Shown: positions 36,187-48,560, counted from the stretch's first letter. The stretch: DNA of 64,000 bases from Vitellaria paradoxa (GCA_019916065.1 CM034238.1:4924199-4988198); one strand, 5' to 3'. The notes: generated from the sequence alone by a model not told the origin. Made by a program: numbers and translations.

Positions 36187-37399
36187 ACTTACTACCCATT
36201 TATAACACTAAAATACACAAAAAAAATTATTAAAAAATTTTAATTATTTTTAATTTTTTTAACTTTTTCTAATTTTTACTAATTTTACCTAATTTTTACC
36301 AACTTTCTCGAATTTACAACTTTCTCACACTTTTTAAAAGACACACTAAATAATTAACGATTCAAATTTTGACAACTTTTTGAGGCTTTTGGCAAAACTT
36401 AGGGCTTCAAAGAGTATATATACAAGAGTAAAGATTTCAGTATGTATACTCAAGATATATTAGTCAAATTTTTATAAGAGAATACTTATATATATGTGTG
36501 TGTGTAGTGATAATTAGCAGAGTTATTTGGTAATTAATTGTTATAATATTGATCAATTTTAAGCATAATAAAAAAAAATTGTTTAATTGTTCGTATGCTA
36601 CTTGTGTGTATACACCGTATGGACCTTCCTACTTTCTGTCGTTTTAACACCTAACGTTCAAACCTACACTTCATTACTTTGGTCGATTCTCATCGCTCTC
36701 ATCATGGTTTCTAAGATGGCACTCTTGTCTTCGGGTCTTGCCCCTTTTTTTTTTTTTTTTTTTTTTCTGGCCCTTTAGCGATTTGATGCGTTTTTTGAAC
36801 TTAAATTTGAGGGGGTTAATTTGACACCCAACTGACAAAACAAAAAAAAAAAATTTCCATTTCCTGCCTCTAGGTGATTTGATGTGCCCTTTGAACTTAA
36901 ATTGAAGCAATTTGATGATCGAATATTGTTGTTGTTGTTGTCGTAGTAATGAAAATTTGTCCTCTCCACGAATAACTAAATTGAAAACTTCGAACTTTTG
37001 TCCATTGCCACTGGAATAATATGAACTTTATAACCAATTGTTGTTGGAGAATATGATGCATTACGTATGACAAAATGAAGGTCTCTAGTGGTCGTTATCG
37101 GCCACGTTTGGTTAAGGAATAAAGAATTAGAAAATTCTTGGAGGGCCTACTCTGAGCAAAACAACAATGGAGGAAAAAGTGTTTAATTTCTTCTTTCTTT
37201 TTATTTGTTTTCATCTTTAATAGTTTGGGAATAAATTAACAACCCACGTGGGGTAGAATTATTAATGTCAAAATTATGTAGATGATTGGATGAGCTCGGC
37301 TATAAGACAACATCTGTGAGAGTTTAGGAGGAAAAGAAAGAGTTATTGTTATTTTACCATTAAATCATTTGAGTAATTGGAGGGTTCTCAATTTATTTA

Positions 37400-37681
37400 G
37401 GCATAGTTTGGGAACTATTAGCACTTACTTTTTTTTAGCAAACTAGTAATTTGAAAAAAAAAAAAAAGCAAGTTTTTTTTTTTGCATTTGGGAAGCATGC
37501 TTTTTTTATATATTTACATTTTTGTCCTCGTTACTTTATACTATTTTCTAAAATTACCTTGAGCTTGAAGACACAAATACTCAATAAAAGAGTAATTTCG
37601 TAATTTTAAATTTAACCATTAACTCATGCTACATTAAGCTAAAAAAAAGCATGCTTTTAGCATGAGTTCCCAGACTATGCC
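37400..37681. mobile_element. MITE with 19-bp terminal inverted repeats and TTA duplication
   Basis: The left end GGCATAGTTTGGGAACT and the right end (reverse complement GGCATAGTCTGGGAACT) differ at one position. TTA flanks both sides. The interior contains 'agcatgcttttagcatgag' and poly(A/T). Clear PIF/Harbinger-type signature; non-coding. Confidence 0.8.
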
Positions 37682-37908
37682 TTAGTCTTAGAATAAGTTT
37701 GTAATTTTTTTCTTATTCTTTATTTTGTGGACAAATATAATATTTTAAAAGTTTCATTAATTCACTTTTCATTCTCTCCATTTCACACATTTTGGGAAGG
37801 ATAAAACTTTTAAAATTTTAGTACTCTCTTTTTTTTTCATGTCTTTTTATTTTTTTCATTTTTTTTACCAAAAATTCACAAACAATTGATATATAAAAAA
37901 TTTGAGCA

Positions 37909-37944
<36 letters not shown>

Positions 37945-37954
37945 CATATATATG

Positions 37955-38280
37955 CTGCCAAAATATGACAGCAAAACTGTTGTCATAATTCACGGCAAAG
38001 GTATGATACTGTGGGGCAAAATATGTGCTTGGGAGAATCGATATTGGATTCCTGTTGATACTTTTTAAGTAGGTATCATGGAGAGAAGTGACTACTGTAC
38101 TGAAAGGCACGACAGGCTACTCTCTAGAGGCACGCCAACTGGAGGGAATTGTGTCAACAATGGTGGCAGCATTGCTTTCAATGTAGAGAGAGAGAGAGAT
38201 TTGAGGGCACTTATGAGAGTTGGGACATGGCATTCCAGGATTCATGCCTGGTTGGTGCCCAAGGTAATGGAATTATAAAG
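37955..38280. other. Moderately GC-richer island of unknown origin
   Basis: About 320 bases with more balanced composition than the surrounding DNA, containing short open frames on both strands (for example 38078-38278 plus, 60-66 codons) but no recognisable domain, splice partner or start context. It could be a fragment of a captured or decayed gene or of a transposon. I cannot identify it. Confidence 0.3.
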
Positions 38281-39870
38281 AATCCAAGACTGACAATAAT
38301 TTTGATCGCAGCCAGCATATAAATTATTAAATTAAAATTTAATTATTTAAATATATTTATATATTTTTTATTTAAAAATTTATATATGTATTTAAATCAT
38401 TAAATTTTAAATTAATAGTTTGGAACAAGATGTCACAGCATTAATATTAAAATTGATGTCCGGCTTCTCTTTTTGAATTATATATAACTAATACAGAAAT
38501 GATTATTTTGTATATTATGTTGTACATAAATAAATTTGGACTATTAAATTAACCAAAATAAGATATTATTTAAGAAAATAAATAATTTTAAAATAAAATA
38601 ATGTTCAAGTATGGTGGCGTTGGCATAGAAAGTATTAATTTAATTACCAAAAAAAAGTATTAATTTAGGTCTACAAGGTAGATTTTATAATCTTTGCAAA
38701 TCAATTTGACCATTTTTATTTTTGAATATAACTAAATATATATATATATATATATATATATAAAGATATCAAAATAAGTAAGTTTTTTTCATGGAATAAA
38801 ATTAAAGGAAATTTTCTTTCTATTTATATAATAAAATAGGACAATTTTCAAAAATATTCCTCTCACAAACTAAAATTCAATAACTAAGAATTATTTTTTT
38901 ATTCAACTATTAAGATCATTTTTATATTTTTAATTTCCTACTCAATTCTTGTTTTAATAGATCCCACTAATATTTATCTCACAAAACAGTTTGAATATTT
39001 TAAATTTCATCATATTTCAAGGGTTAAAATCCTATGCAAATCAAAACTATTAACTTAAATTTCACTCAATTATGATTTCTAAAAAGTTGAACTTTTTAAA
39101 TTAAATCTCCATAATTCGTGTTTTCTTTCGTGGCACATATCAAGAATTAATTAAATAGAGAGAAATCAAAACACATATAATAACTGTTAGAACTTAAAGT
39201 TTTAGGAAAAACAATTAAAACTTATAGATTGTCATAGTTTTTTTTATTTGAACTTTTTTTTCAAGATTTCGATTATATAAAAATTTAATATTATTTTTGT
39301 TTAGAGTCCCATGAACACGAATTATTACCAATAAATCTATATTAACTAAAAAGTTTGAAGTCTAATAATTTTTCAACATGTCATTTAAGTTCAACTTGAT
39401 GCCTGCTTTTTCATACAATAAAACTTATTTAATATCATCAAGTGCCAAATTACTGTGCAATTTTCTTCCTAATATATATGATGAAATATTAAGAACGAAA
39501 ATACTAGGAAAAAGAACGAAAATAATGTTATGTAATCAAAAATTTTAATTAAAAATTTTTTTATTATAATGATGTGAATATATTATAAATCAATCATTTT
39601 TAAATAATCACTCAGTATTAAATTAGAATTTTATTATAAAAATATGATTGGCATATCATTTTTGTGCACTTTTACGATTAAAAATTTTAACAAGATAATA
39701 TTTCACTTAAATCAACAAGTCCAAGCATATAATATTTATTTAAATTAAAGTTGCAATAAACTATAGTTATCTTTTTATGTTCAATTAAAAAAAAAAAAAA
39801 GCCCACAAATATTGTATTCTGCATGCTAAAATTTGCATTATAAATATGGAAAAAATATTAAAATATATAC

Positions 39871-39886
39871 ATATATATATATGTAC

Positions 39887-39924
<38 letters not shown>

Positions 39925-39925
39925 A
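39871..39925. repeat. Compound (TA)n(TG)n microsatellite
   Basis: Runs of TA interrupted once, followed by about ten TG units. Confidence 0.8.
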
Positions 39926-40633
39926 AGAAAATACAATATATATAGTTATCTCGACCGTCGGCGTTAAGGGACAAAGCCTTTATAGGCTATTAGTTGCATA
40001 TATAATATTCCATTTAAAGTTATGAATGACAATAAGAAATTAAAACTTATGAGAAAAATTCATCATACGATGATGATCATGTCTTTGATTTTAAATTGAT
40101 GACAACGGCTATTTAAGTTCTAAAGTCCTCTCGTCATTATTTTTCCATCACATGTCATATTATACTATTTTATTTTATTTATAATAAAAGTGATCATTGT
40201 AATCATAAAAAATGAAAAAAATATATATAAAGAAGATGTACGTATTTTTAAGTTTTGTACCGTATATATAGACAGCAATGATCAAACCATCTTGAGCTGA
40301 AAATTTTTTCCTCCTTAATTGTTTTTCTTTTATTCTAAATTAGTTCTAATAAAATTCTTGTCATATCAAAAATATTAATTTCTCAGAGAGCAATGAATAT
40401 GATGGAAGTCTAATAAAATTTAAATCATTACGGAAACATAATAAAGCAGCTAGCTCGAGATATCGCCAAAAAAGAAAGAAAATATTTTCAGAAAGGATTT
40501 GTAAATTTATCCAACATACTTAAGAGCCTATCTGAAATAATTAACTTTAACAAAAAAAGAGATTACATAGTTATTATATTATTGTTGTCTTTTTCTTTTT
40601 TCAAATTTATATTTTCTTATCTTTTATTATATA

Positions 40634-41117
40634 GAATGCATTTGGCACACCAATAAGTCAGAAAAATGAGATAAAATATAGTTTAGATAAACTTTTTGTA
40701 TTTGGTACATACTGCTCAAATCGCGTTTTTTGAAGATAAATAGTAAAATTTCGTTCCGATGGATTCGATTTCCGTTTGAATGGATTCAAACTTTTAGGCA
40801 ATCATGACTTCTTTACACTACAATCCGTCCAAAACGGATTGTAGAAACCGTTTGGACGAAAGTTGGCCGTGCGATTCCATCGGAACGATTTTAAAAACAT
40901 TACAAAAAATAATCAAAAGTGAGTGTCATTTGGTAGCTTGGGAGTCTATGGTGAGAATGGCGAAAAAATTTTTACTATTTGATTAACCGATTTCTAATTA
41001 TTGACTTTTTTTTGGAAAAATATTAAACGTTTTTTGAATTTCAAGAAAGCAGGAATGTATAAAATTTTATAAAAATTTTCAGAAGTTTTCATCAAACTTT
41101 GGTGCACCAAACGCACC
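40634..41117. mobile_element. Second copy of the ~500-bp MITE seen at 701-1216
   Basis: Starts GAATGCATTTGG and ends with inverted CCAAACGCACC. The interior matches 701-1216 over most of its length (for example 'gatttccgtttgaa', 'tttaggcaatcatgactt', 'gtttggacgaaagttggccg'). About 485 bp, non-coding. Confidence 0.65.
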
Positions 41118-41275
41118 TTATGATATTTTAAATTTGAAGTTTGAAATCTGAAATAAAAACTCATTCCATAAGGAATGGGCATCAAAAATTTCCAAGCATT
41201 CTCTTCTTTCTTTGTAATATTTCCTCTATATAATATCAGTTGTACAATAAAAATTTTAGAGTTTATGTAATATAT

Positions 41276-41880
41276 TGTTTTGAGTGTTCTAATATTAATT
41301 GGTGAAAATTCATGCAAAATTTGAGTATTCGAATCTACTGGCATCATAGTCTAAACAATGTCAAAGGCATATTTGTAGAGTATTTATTATGTGATAATAC
41401 ATTTTTTTAATTATTATAAATTGTTAGGTTATTTTATAATTATACTGGATCTTTGTGCTACTTTTAATAATTTTGAGATTACATGGGGTTTAAGTTCTCA
41501 TAAATTGAAAATTCAGGGCGTCTCAACGAAAAAAACCCCTTTACCTGTATGGAAGAGTTGATATATATATATATATATATATAACATAATATATTATATT
41601 TGATACAAGATTCATACAACGAATTTAAATGTACAAGTGTTTAATTTTGTCCCCTGAAGTTATTCTGAGTGATTTGTTGGTATGCTTTTCATATACCATA
41701 CGGTTCGATTCTTAAATCAATGTGAGATGTGCATGAAGAATATCATACATATCCCCGATTTACTTATTGATTAGGCAGTTCATTGAGCATTGTAACAAAT
41801 TTGTGAGAGTTTCAGGTTATCAAAAAAAAATATTTAATTTTTGTGTGAGTGAGATTTGGTGTAAAATATTAGTGTACATG
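41276..41880. repeat. Duplicated segment, copy 1 (uninterrupted)
   Basis: From 'gttttgagtgttctaatatt' to 'ggtgtaaaatattagtgtac'. Its first half is repeated at 42019-42311 and its second half at 43621-43890 in the same order and orientation, so the second copy is split by inserted DNA. Confidence 0.7.
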
Positions 41881-42007
41881 GTGTGTTTAGAATGATAAAA
41901 AGTGAGATAAATTGTGGGTTTGTAAATCGTACAATGTGATAAAAAGTAAATAATTTTTAAAAATTTTTTAAAAATTTTTTAACGTTTTATCTCACACCTA
42001 ACACGCC
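41880..42007. mobile_element. Short MITE between the two duplicated segments
   Basis: Starts GGTGTGTTTAGAATGATAAA; the end, reverse-complemented, reads GGCGTGTTAGGTGTGAGATA. 128 bases, related to 449-576 and 61195-61320 through 'gtgataaaaagtaaataatt'. Confidence 0.55.
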
Positions 42008-42018
42008 TGTAATATAAT

Positions 42019-43890
42019 GTTTTGAGTGTCCTAATATTAATTGGGGAATATTCATTAAAATTTTGAGTATTCATCAAAGGTACATTTGTAGAGTATTTAT
42101 TCTGTGACAATACATTTTTTTAATTATTATAAATTATTATGTTATTTTATAATTATAGTGCGATCTTTATGCTATTTTTAATAATTTTGAGATTACTTGG
42201 GGTATAAGTGCTCATAAATTGAAATTTCAGGGCGTCTCTGCGAAAAAACCCCTTTACCTACATAGAAGAGTTGATATATATATATATATATCGCATAATA
42301 TATTATATTTGTGAAAATGGTGTGAGTGAGAAGAGGAGGGTACCTTTCACAAAAAAAAAAAAAAAAAAGTAAAAATAAAAATAGAAAAAATGAGAAGTGG
42401 GCTTGTTGTGAACATGGCCGGCCCTTTGGTAAGGTCAACGAGGCATTCGACTTAGGCCCATTTTTTCTAGCCAGACCCATTTTTTTTTTCAGATTAATAG
42501 ACTTATTATATTTAATAATTCACTAAATTTTTTCAAATTAAATATTTATTTGATTTTTTCACTTATATAAATTTTTCAAAAAGTCATTGCCTTGTGAATT
42601 TAGTCATTGCCTTGTGAATTTAGTGTTAAATCTCTCCACCAATAGTGCACTTTTCAAAAAAATTCTTTCTGATTGTATTTCATATATTTTACTTTATTTT
42701 GTACTTGTAATTTATAATATTTATTTTTATCTGTCGTAAAGAAAGGAAAAAGAAAACTCATTTTAATATTTCACCTCAACCCCTAAAGAATTGTTATCCA
42801 TTTTTCCCAAAGAATTATCATGAACAGTTAATATTGGGTTAATTAAGCAAGTAGCTGGTGTTGTGTTTGATAGCGAAAATTTTAGCAAAAAAATATTAAA
42901 ATTTGCTCATTTGGTGTTTGGCAAAACACTAAAAATTTCTCCTTTTTTTATTCTATTACAGTAGCTTTTCAATTCAAAAATTATTAAAAGTTACTAAAAT
43001 TGTCAAAAATTACCAAAAATTTTACCAAACACTCAAAAATTGTAAAAAGTTGTCAAAATTCGTTAAAAATTGTGCCTCTCTCATCCTTATATATTAATCT
43101 ACTAAATCATGAAGCTCACAAAAATGTAGAATCTTTGGTCCAAAACTTCTACGCATGTATATATATATATATATATTCAGACATGTATAATGTCAATAAT
43201 AAACTCAAATTTTTGTAAGAATTTATTTTCATAAAAAAAAAGTCAGCCACATAAAAAAGGATAAATTATATTTTGTACACTTATACTAAATCTCCTACAA
43301 TTTTAATTGAGCGTTTACATTTTTTAATTTGTTGCAATATAATTTTTTTAATTTTTATTTGAGAATTTTATATTAATTAGGCCCCATGACCATATTTGAA
43401 AGGTAAAATAATTAAAAATTACTTATTTTCTTCTATATCTTGGGGGGGGGGGGAAAACCCCATTCGTTACGTATATATAATTGATAAGTTCATATTTTAC
43501 TTGATTTTTTTTGTTAATAAAAATGTATGTTCATAACTCTGCATATAAACTAAATAAGTGAATAAAAGTGAGTTTCTTTTATATTATGCGGCTCGTTAAT
43601 AAAGGAATATTAAATAGAGCTTGATACAAGAACCGTATAACGAATTTAAACATATAAATGTTTAATTTTTGCCTCTGGAATTATTTCCAGTAGTTCATGG
43701 GTGTACTATCATAAAATACTATAAAGGTCCGATTCTTAATTCAAGTGAAATGTGTGTGAGGGGTAATGTATACCTCTCCGATTTATTTATCGGTTAGATA
43801 GTTTGTTAAAAATTATAATAAATTAGTGAGAGTTCGTGTTACAAAAAAAATGTTTAATTTTTTGTTTGAGTAAGGTTTCGTGTAAAATAT
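42019..43890. repeat. Duplicated segment, copy 2, split by a 1.3-kb insertion
   Basis: The 42019-42311 part matches 41276-41595 and the 43621-43890 part matches 41596-41880. The intervening 42312-43620 is absent from copy 1 and is bordered by TTG on both sides (42309-42311, 43621-43623). The insert contains a 'ggccggccctttgg' to 'gacttaggccca' stretch (about 42417-42462) reminiscent of plant hAT-related repeats, a 20-base direct repeat (42581-42620) and a poly-G run near 43442. Copy 2 ends about 240 bp before the PPA6 start codon. Confidence 0.65.
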
Positions 43891-44129
43891 TGGCGTGCAA
43901 AACACACTTGGGTCCATTCCTCTGGAAAAACAAAGTGTTGGGCCCATACCATTCCAAAGAAAAAAATATTGGACTCGTGGCCCAAATAAAGACTACCATT
44001 CGACTCCCTGCAACAATACTTAGCCAATAATCATTTGGTCCATCGTTGGAGATAACCAGCTACTCTCTCCTTCTTCTTCTTCTTCGTCTTCCACTTCCGA
44101 GACTTCATCTTTGGCAAAATCAACCAACA

Positions 44130-47100
44130 ATGGCGGCAGCTAGAGTGATGGCCACAGTAGCAGCAACCAACGCCGCTACCACTGCGTTTCTCTTCAGAGG
44201 GCCACTGCGAAGAGGATCTCACGGTCTAGGCCTTTGCTTCAGCAGCAACCGGTTGGTGCCCAGTAGAAGGTTTCTCACTTGCACTGCTCTTCACAAGCCC
44301 GAGATCCAGATCAAGGAAGAAGGCCAACCCCAAACCCTTGATTACCGAGTTTTCTTCGTCGACAATTCCGGCAAAAAGGTCTCTCTCTCCCTCTATCCAT
44401 CTGCTTTGAACCCTTAGGTGTTTGATTCTTATAATATTTTCCCAGAAAAATGCATTCTTGATAAAAACTGGGTGACGGAAATTGAAATTACTTTAAAAAC
44501 GTTTTCAATTTGAAAATTTGAATTTGCATTTGAAATTGTGAGACCGATGAGTGTTCTGTACGTGATGATTTTCTTAATCATACTGATAGTTCTTTTTGTG
44601 TTCATTCGACTGTGTTAGAACTGAAAATGAATTTATTGCCGCTGTGTTTCAAAGTTTACCTCTTGTTTTATTTTTTGATTTTCCCCCAGTTCCCTTTATT
44701 TCTCTGCAACCAAATAAGCATCAAGTGAATTTGGTAGCACTTAAATCTTCAGCTTGTTAGCTTTCTTTGAAATTTTATCACATTGCTTATGCTGCTAGTT
44801 GTGACTGCCACGTTTTTGTTGCATTCTTGTGCATGGCAAATAAGATCCAGGTGATACTTGACTGAGAATTAATATCACGAAGTTTAAGGCTTGCAAGTGT
44901 TTATGGACCGAGAACGATGATTGTTGGGAGTATTCAATCTGGGTAAGAGAGGGACTGGCGAAGTAATCATTGTGTTGGAAATATTTTTTGTGTGTGTACA
45001 GAGGAAGCTAACCCATCGTCCCTTGTTTGGAACACAAAAAAACGAAGAAGAGCAAATGAAAATTCTCTCTGAGTGATCTAGAATGTGAGAGAAAAAGAGA
45101 ACAACTGAAATTATAGAATATTTGTATATGAATGTAGCAGTGTATGACCTAGACGAAGAGAGAGGAACAAGATATATATATATATATATATAGGGGGAGA
45201 ACTAGGCCAAGATCCGTACCCATGTACCAAATGAGTTTCCAAAACTAATAATCTCCGACAGGGAAGGATGAAACATTAAATATAAATGAACAAAAAAGAA
45301 ATAGACCGGAAATGACAGTCAAAACTCAATCTCGACAAACTTGCTCACTGCATAAGAGAGGAGATGGGGTGGAGCCGGTGCACACTTGTGTGTATGCTTA
45401 TGGGCCATGCTCATGAACTCAATTCTATATGCTACAATTTTTTGTAATTAGACAAGTGTTATAAACAACCATTGTGAGCATAACATTAGGGCTTGAGAAA
45501 AATGTTTTGAAACAAAATCAAATACTGAAGCACATATAGATATAACACTGTCCTCAGCTTGCTTAGTTTAGTTTATAGTGAATCTTACAGAAAGAGCATC
45601 TTGATATTACCCATGTGGGCGATTGTGTTGTAGTGTAATCCTATGTCATGTTGCTTTTGGTACTTGACATAATTGTGAGCCCTCTGTGTACTTACTGTTC
45701 TAAAATGATTTAGAATGCAGAGAATGCAAAATTAAGTTGAAAATTGAAAATTCAAAAAAAAAATGAAAAATCAGGATTCCATGATAGAGGCTCGATTTGG
45801 TGGGGGATAATGTTAAGTTCATGAATTCATATGATGTCAACAACTCATTTACTCTATCATTGTGGTGTAGGTTTGAGTCATGAGAATCAATATACTTATC
45901 CAAAAAGCAGTGTTAAAGCTGCCTGAATACTGCTTCTCTCGAATTATGATGTTAGTGGGTGCCTTGTACTCCCACTCTGACCTTGTTTATGAAATCAATA
46001 ATTAACAGACAAAACTAAATGCATGTCTCATTTCAGAGTCAGTTTTTCACTATTCAGGTTTTATTGAGAATTTATCATATCCCTAAAGTCTGCAAAATAT
46101 TGAAATTTATGCAGGAGAGGTGTTGTTTAGGCTTTATAAACAATTAATATATCACATGGTATTTTCTACCCATTTGGACGACTTTGCTCCAAAGGCATTT
46201 ATTTATTAGCTAGTATTTGCTCACAATGCAGGTTTCTCCCTGGCATGATATACCATTGCACTTGGGTGATGGTGTTTTCAATTTTATTATTGAAATACCC
46301 AAAGAGACAAGTGCAAAGATGGAGGTTGCTACCGATGAACCATATACTCCAATAAAGCAGGATACAAAGAAAGGAAAACTTCGATATTATCCGTAAGATG
46401 TACTATTTCAGTTTTTTTTTTTTTTTAATAATATTATTTATACTAGAGGTATCCTCAGCTTTGGTTGGATTAGTCCCCTAGAGCTCCTGACACACTCAAC
46501 CAAAACTAGTTAATGTCCAGGGGAGTTCGAACTGATGACCACTACTTCAATTGGTGGAGATCTTACCATTGAACTACCCCTGTATGGGCTATTGTTTCAC
46601 CTTTTTCTTTCTCCCAGTTTCCTTTTTCACAACTCGTTTTTTGTGTGTACTTTTTGTTCTTTACACTTTTGAACCAGGCAGTCAAACTTGTTCATTTGAG
46701 CCAAGCAGTTGAGCTTGTTCTGCATACAAGCATCTAATTGAATTATCACATACTGCTTTAATTTGTCAATGGTGATGTCTCAAAATGTGGAATATGTTGG
46801 GATTTGCATGTTCCTGGTCCCATTTAGGAATTTTTAGAGGCAAGAACAAAACAGTGATAACGTCTGTATGCTATTCTTGGTGAGCTTTACCTAATGAGGT
46901 TTGCTTTTCTGAAGAAAATTCCCAACGTTGCCTGGTTTGTAGGATCATTTTGAAAAATGAACTAGCTTTATTGAAATTCATTTCATTTTTGTGGTTTAAT
47001 AGAGTTGAATCATTTTCATTCCATCCTCCAAAATGTTGATGTGCAAAGTTTGAAGCCAACTTGTTTAACATTTTCTTACTTTCAGATTGCCCAGTCTCCC

Positions 47101-48560
47101 TAGGGAACTTATCAGTTCTATCACACTGATCTATTTCACAATACTATGAATTTGTGTTCTAGCATGCCTTTTCAACATTTTTTATATTGGGAATTTGAAA
47201 TTTGAGTTTCTTAAAGCTCAAGTGGCCAAACCATTTTGTGTTATCTTTCACAGATACAATATAAATTGGACCATTTTATGTTATCTTTCACAGATACAAT
47301 ATAAATTGGAATTATGGAATGCTACCACAAACGTGGGAAGACCCAACACTTGCAAACTCAGAAGTTGAAGGGGCACTTGGAGATAATGATCCAGGCAATA
47401 ATCAAGTGAACTTTTAGTTTTATTCTGTACTATACATTCTTGTCTACCAAAATATATATATGGCATATCATTTGATTTTTCCTAGATGATTTCTTCATTT
47501 TGTAGTTGATGTTGTTGAGATTGGTGAAAATCATGGAAAGATTGGCCAGATTATGAAGGTCAAACCCTTAGCTGCTTTGGCAATGATTGATGAAGGGGAG
47601 CTTGACTGGAAAATAGTTGCAATTTCATTGGATGATCCAAGAGCCTCACTGGTAAATGATGTGGGTGATGTTGAGAAGCATTTCCCGGTATGTTTTTTGT
47701 TGAACTCAGCAATAATTTTAGTCTCTTCCATATATGTATCAACTGAAACTTTTTGTATGAGCCAAATCTCTACAAACTGCTATGCTGTTTAATAACTGAC
47801 TTTGCCATGTGTATATTAGTTGTTTGTAATTGTATGAGCCTTACCGGGTAACTTCCTCCAGGGCACTCTTACTGCAATCAGGGACTGGTTTAGAGACTAC
47901 AAGATCCCTGATGGAAAACCTGCTAACAAGTTTGGTCTTGAAAACAAGGCAGCAAACAAGGTAATTAGTCTGTTTATATTCCTAATGATAGATTGCTTGG
48001 GTAGGACCTCTGTTTGAACGAATCACCTTCAACAGCAAAGAAGCTTGACACCTTTTAAGGGTTTTGATTAATTTTAAAGGGTTGAAGTTTGAGGAGGGGG
48101 GGGGGGGCACACATTGTCCACCAAAAATTTTGAATGCACCTCACATGCAGAATGGCAAAAAGGGGCCAAGCTTGGTTTTGCGCCCACCACCGAGGGGAAC
48201 AGAATCTAAAGGGCAGGCCAATCCACATGTTATGAGGAGAGATAATGTACACAGTCCTGCTCCTAATAACTAGAAAAATTGTTTTCGAGCATTGAACCCA
48301 CAACCTCCAAGCTGCAAAGGAGCAACAATATCACTATATATCACTTGAGAAAGCACATTGTATTTGTTCATATTATCTTAATTTTATCTTCCTTTATTTT
48401 TTCATAGAATATATTCTGGACGAAGTTCTTTCCTCAATTTATTATTTGATAATTTTGGAATGAACAGGATTATGCTCTTAAGGTCATCAGTGAGACTAAT
48501 GAATCCTGGGCTAGACTTATCAAGAGATCTATTCCTGCTGGAGAATTGTCACTCGTTTAA
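44130..48560 (+). CDS. PPA6: Plastid soluble inorganic pyrophosphatase (PPA6-like), 6 exons, 294 aa
   Basis: Hydrolyses pyrophosphate to two phosphates in the plastid stroma, pulling ADP-glucose and other biosynthetic reactions forward. Exons: 44130-44378, 46232-46392, 47294-47394, 47506-47687, 47862-47960, 48468-48560; phases agree. An Ala/Ser/Arg-rich chloroplast transit peptide covers roughly the first 60 residues. The family I pyrophosphatase signature D167-N-D169-P-V-D172 is intact, as are [11 protein letters not shown], the GDNDPVDVVEIG context, and DWKI...DP and [13 protein letters not shown] downstream. Length is close to Arabidopsis PPA6 (300). Two oddities: intron 3 starts with GC (AG|GCAATA), splitting the Val171 codon inside the signature, and the acceptor of exon 3 is duplicated 40 bases upstream. 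Introns 2 and 5 carry tRNA-derived SINE-like repeats. Convergent with the SPNS gene. Confidence 0.93.
46441..46592 (-). mobile_element. tRNA-derived SINE-like repeat in PPA6 intron 2
   Basis: Read on the minus strand from about 46592: GGGGTAGTTCAATGGTAAG carries an A box (TAGTTCAATGG), and AGTTCGAACTCCCC 30-40 bases later is a B box, together a tRNA-like pol III promoter. The body continues with 'actagttttggttgagtgtg'. Non-coding; antisense to PPA6. Confidence 0.55.
47231..47310. repeat. 40-bp tandem duplication over the exon 3 splice acceptor of PPA6
   Basis: 47231-47270 and 47271-47310 are the same 40 bases ('ccattttrtgttatctttca' then 'cagatacaatataaattgga') with a single G/A difference. 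Each copy contains a complete polypyrimidine tract plus CAG acceptor and the first 17 exon bases. Only the second acceptor (47291-47293) keeps the reading frame; the first (47251-47253) adds 40 bases, shifts the frame and gives an early stop. Confidence 0.95.
47395..47505 (+). other. GC-AG intron (intron 3 of PPA6)
   Basis: The donor is AG|GC (47393-47396) and the acceptor TGTAG (47501-47505). Phase requires exon 3 to end with one base of the Val codon (cca g | tt gat), and no GT in the neighbourhood gives that phase. GC-AG introns are a known minor class, spliced by the major spliceosome and often weaker. Confidence 0.85.
48061..48345 (-). mobile_element. tRNA-derived SINE-like repeat in PPA6 intron 5
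   Basis: On the minus strand, 'tagtgatattgttgctcctt' (A-box-like) is followed by 'gtgggttcaatgctcg' (B-box-like), then a body including 'aggactgtgtacattatctc' and 'ggtggtgggcgc' as in common plant SINE families. It ends near a C-run (plus-strand poly-G, about 48100-48108). Degenerate; about 285 bases. Confidence 0.5.

Larger units (their letters stand above)
28393..44129. other. Gene desert, about 15.7 kb, dominated by transposon-derived DNA
   Basis: No supportable coding gene. It contains the bHLH promoter (28.4-29.0 kb), TTA-flanked MITEs, a putative 2.6-kb Helitron (33549-36134), microsatellites, a moderately GC-richer unexplained island (about 37955-38280) and a duplicated segment (41276-41880 versus 42019-43890). 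Base composition is extremely AT-rich, with long poly(A/T) runs. About 43.9-44.13 kb is the PPA6 promoter and leader. Confidence 0.65.

Noticed and set aside
47254..47293. Use of the first PPA6 exon 3 acceptor as the main site
   Set aside because: It adds 40 bases, shifts frame and reaches a stop before the active-site signature; the second acceptor preserves the family sequence. Kept as a possible alternative splice only.
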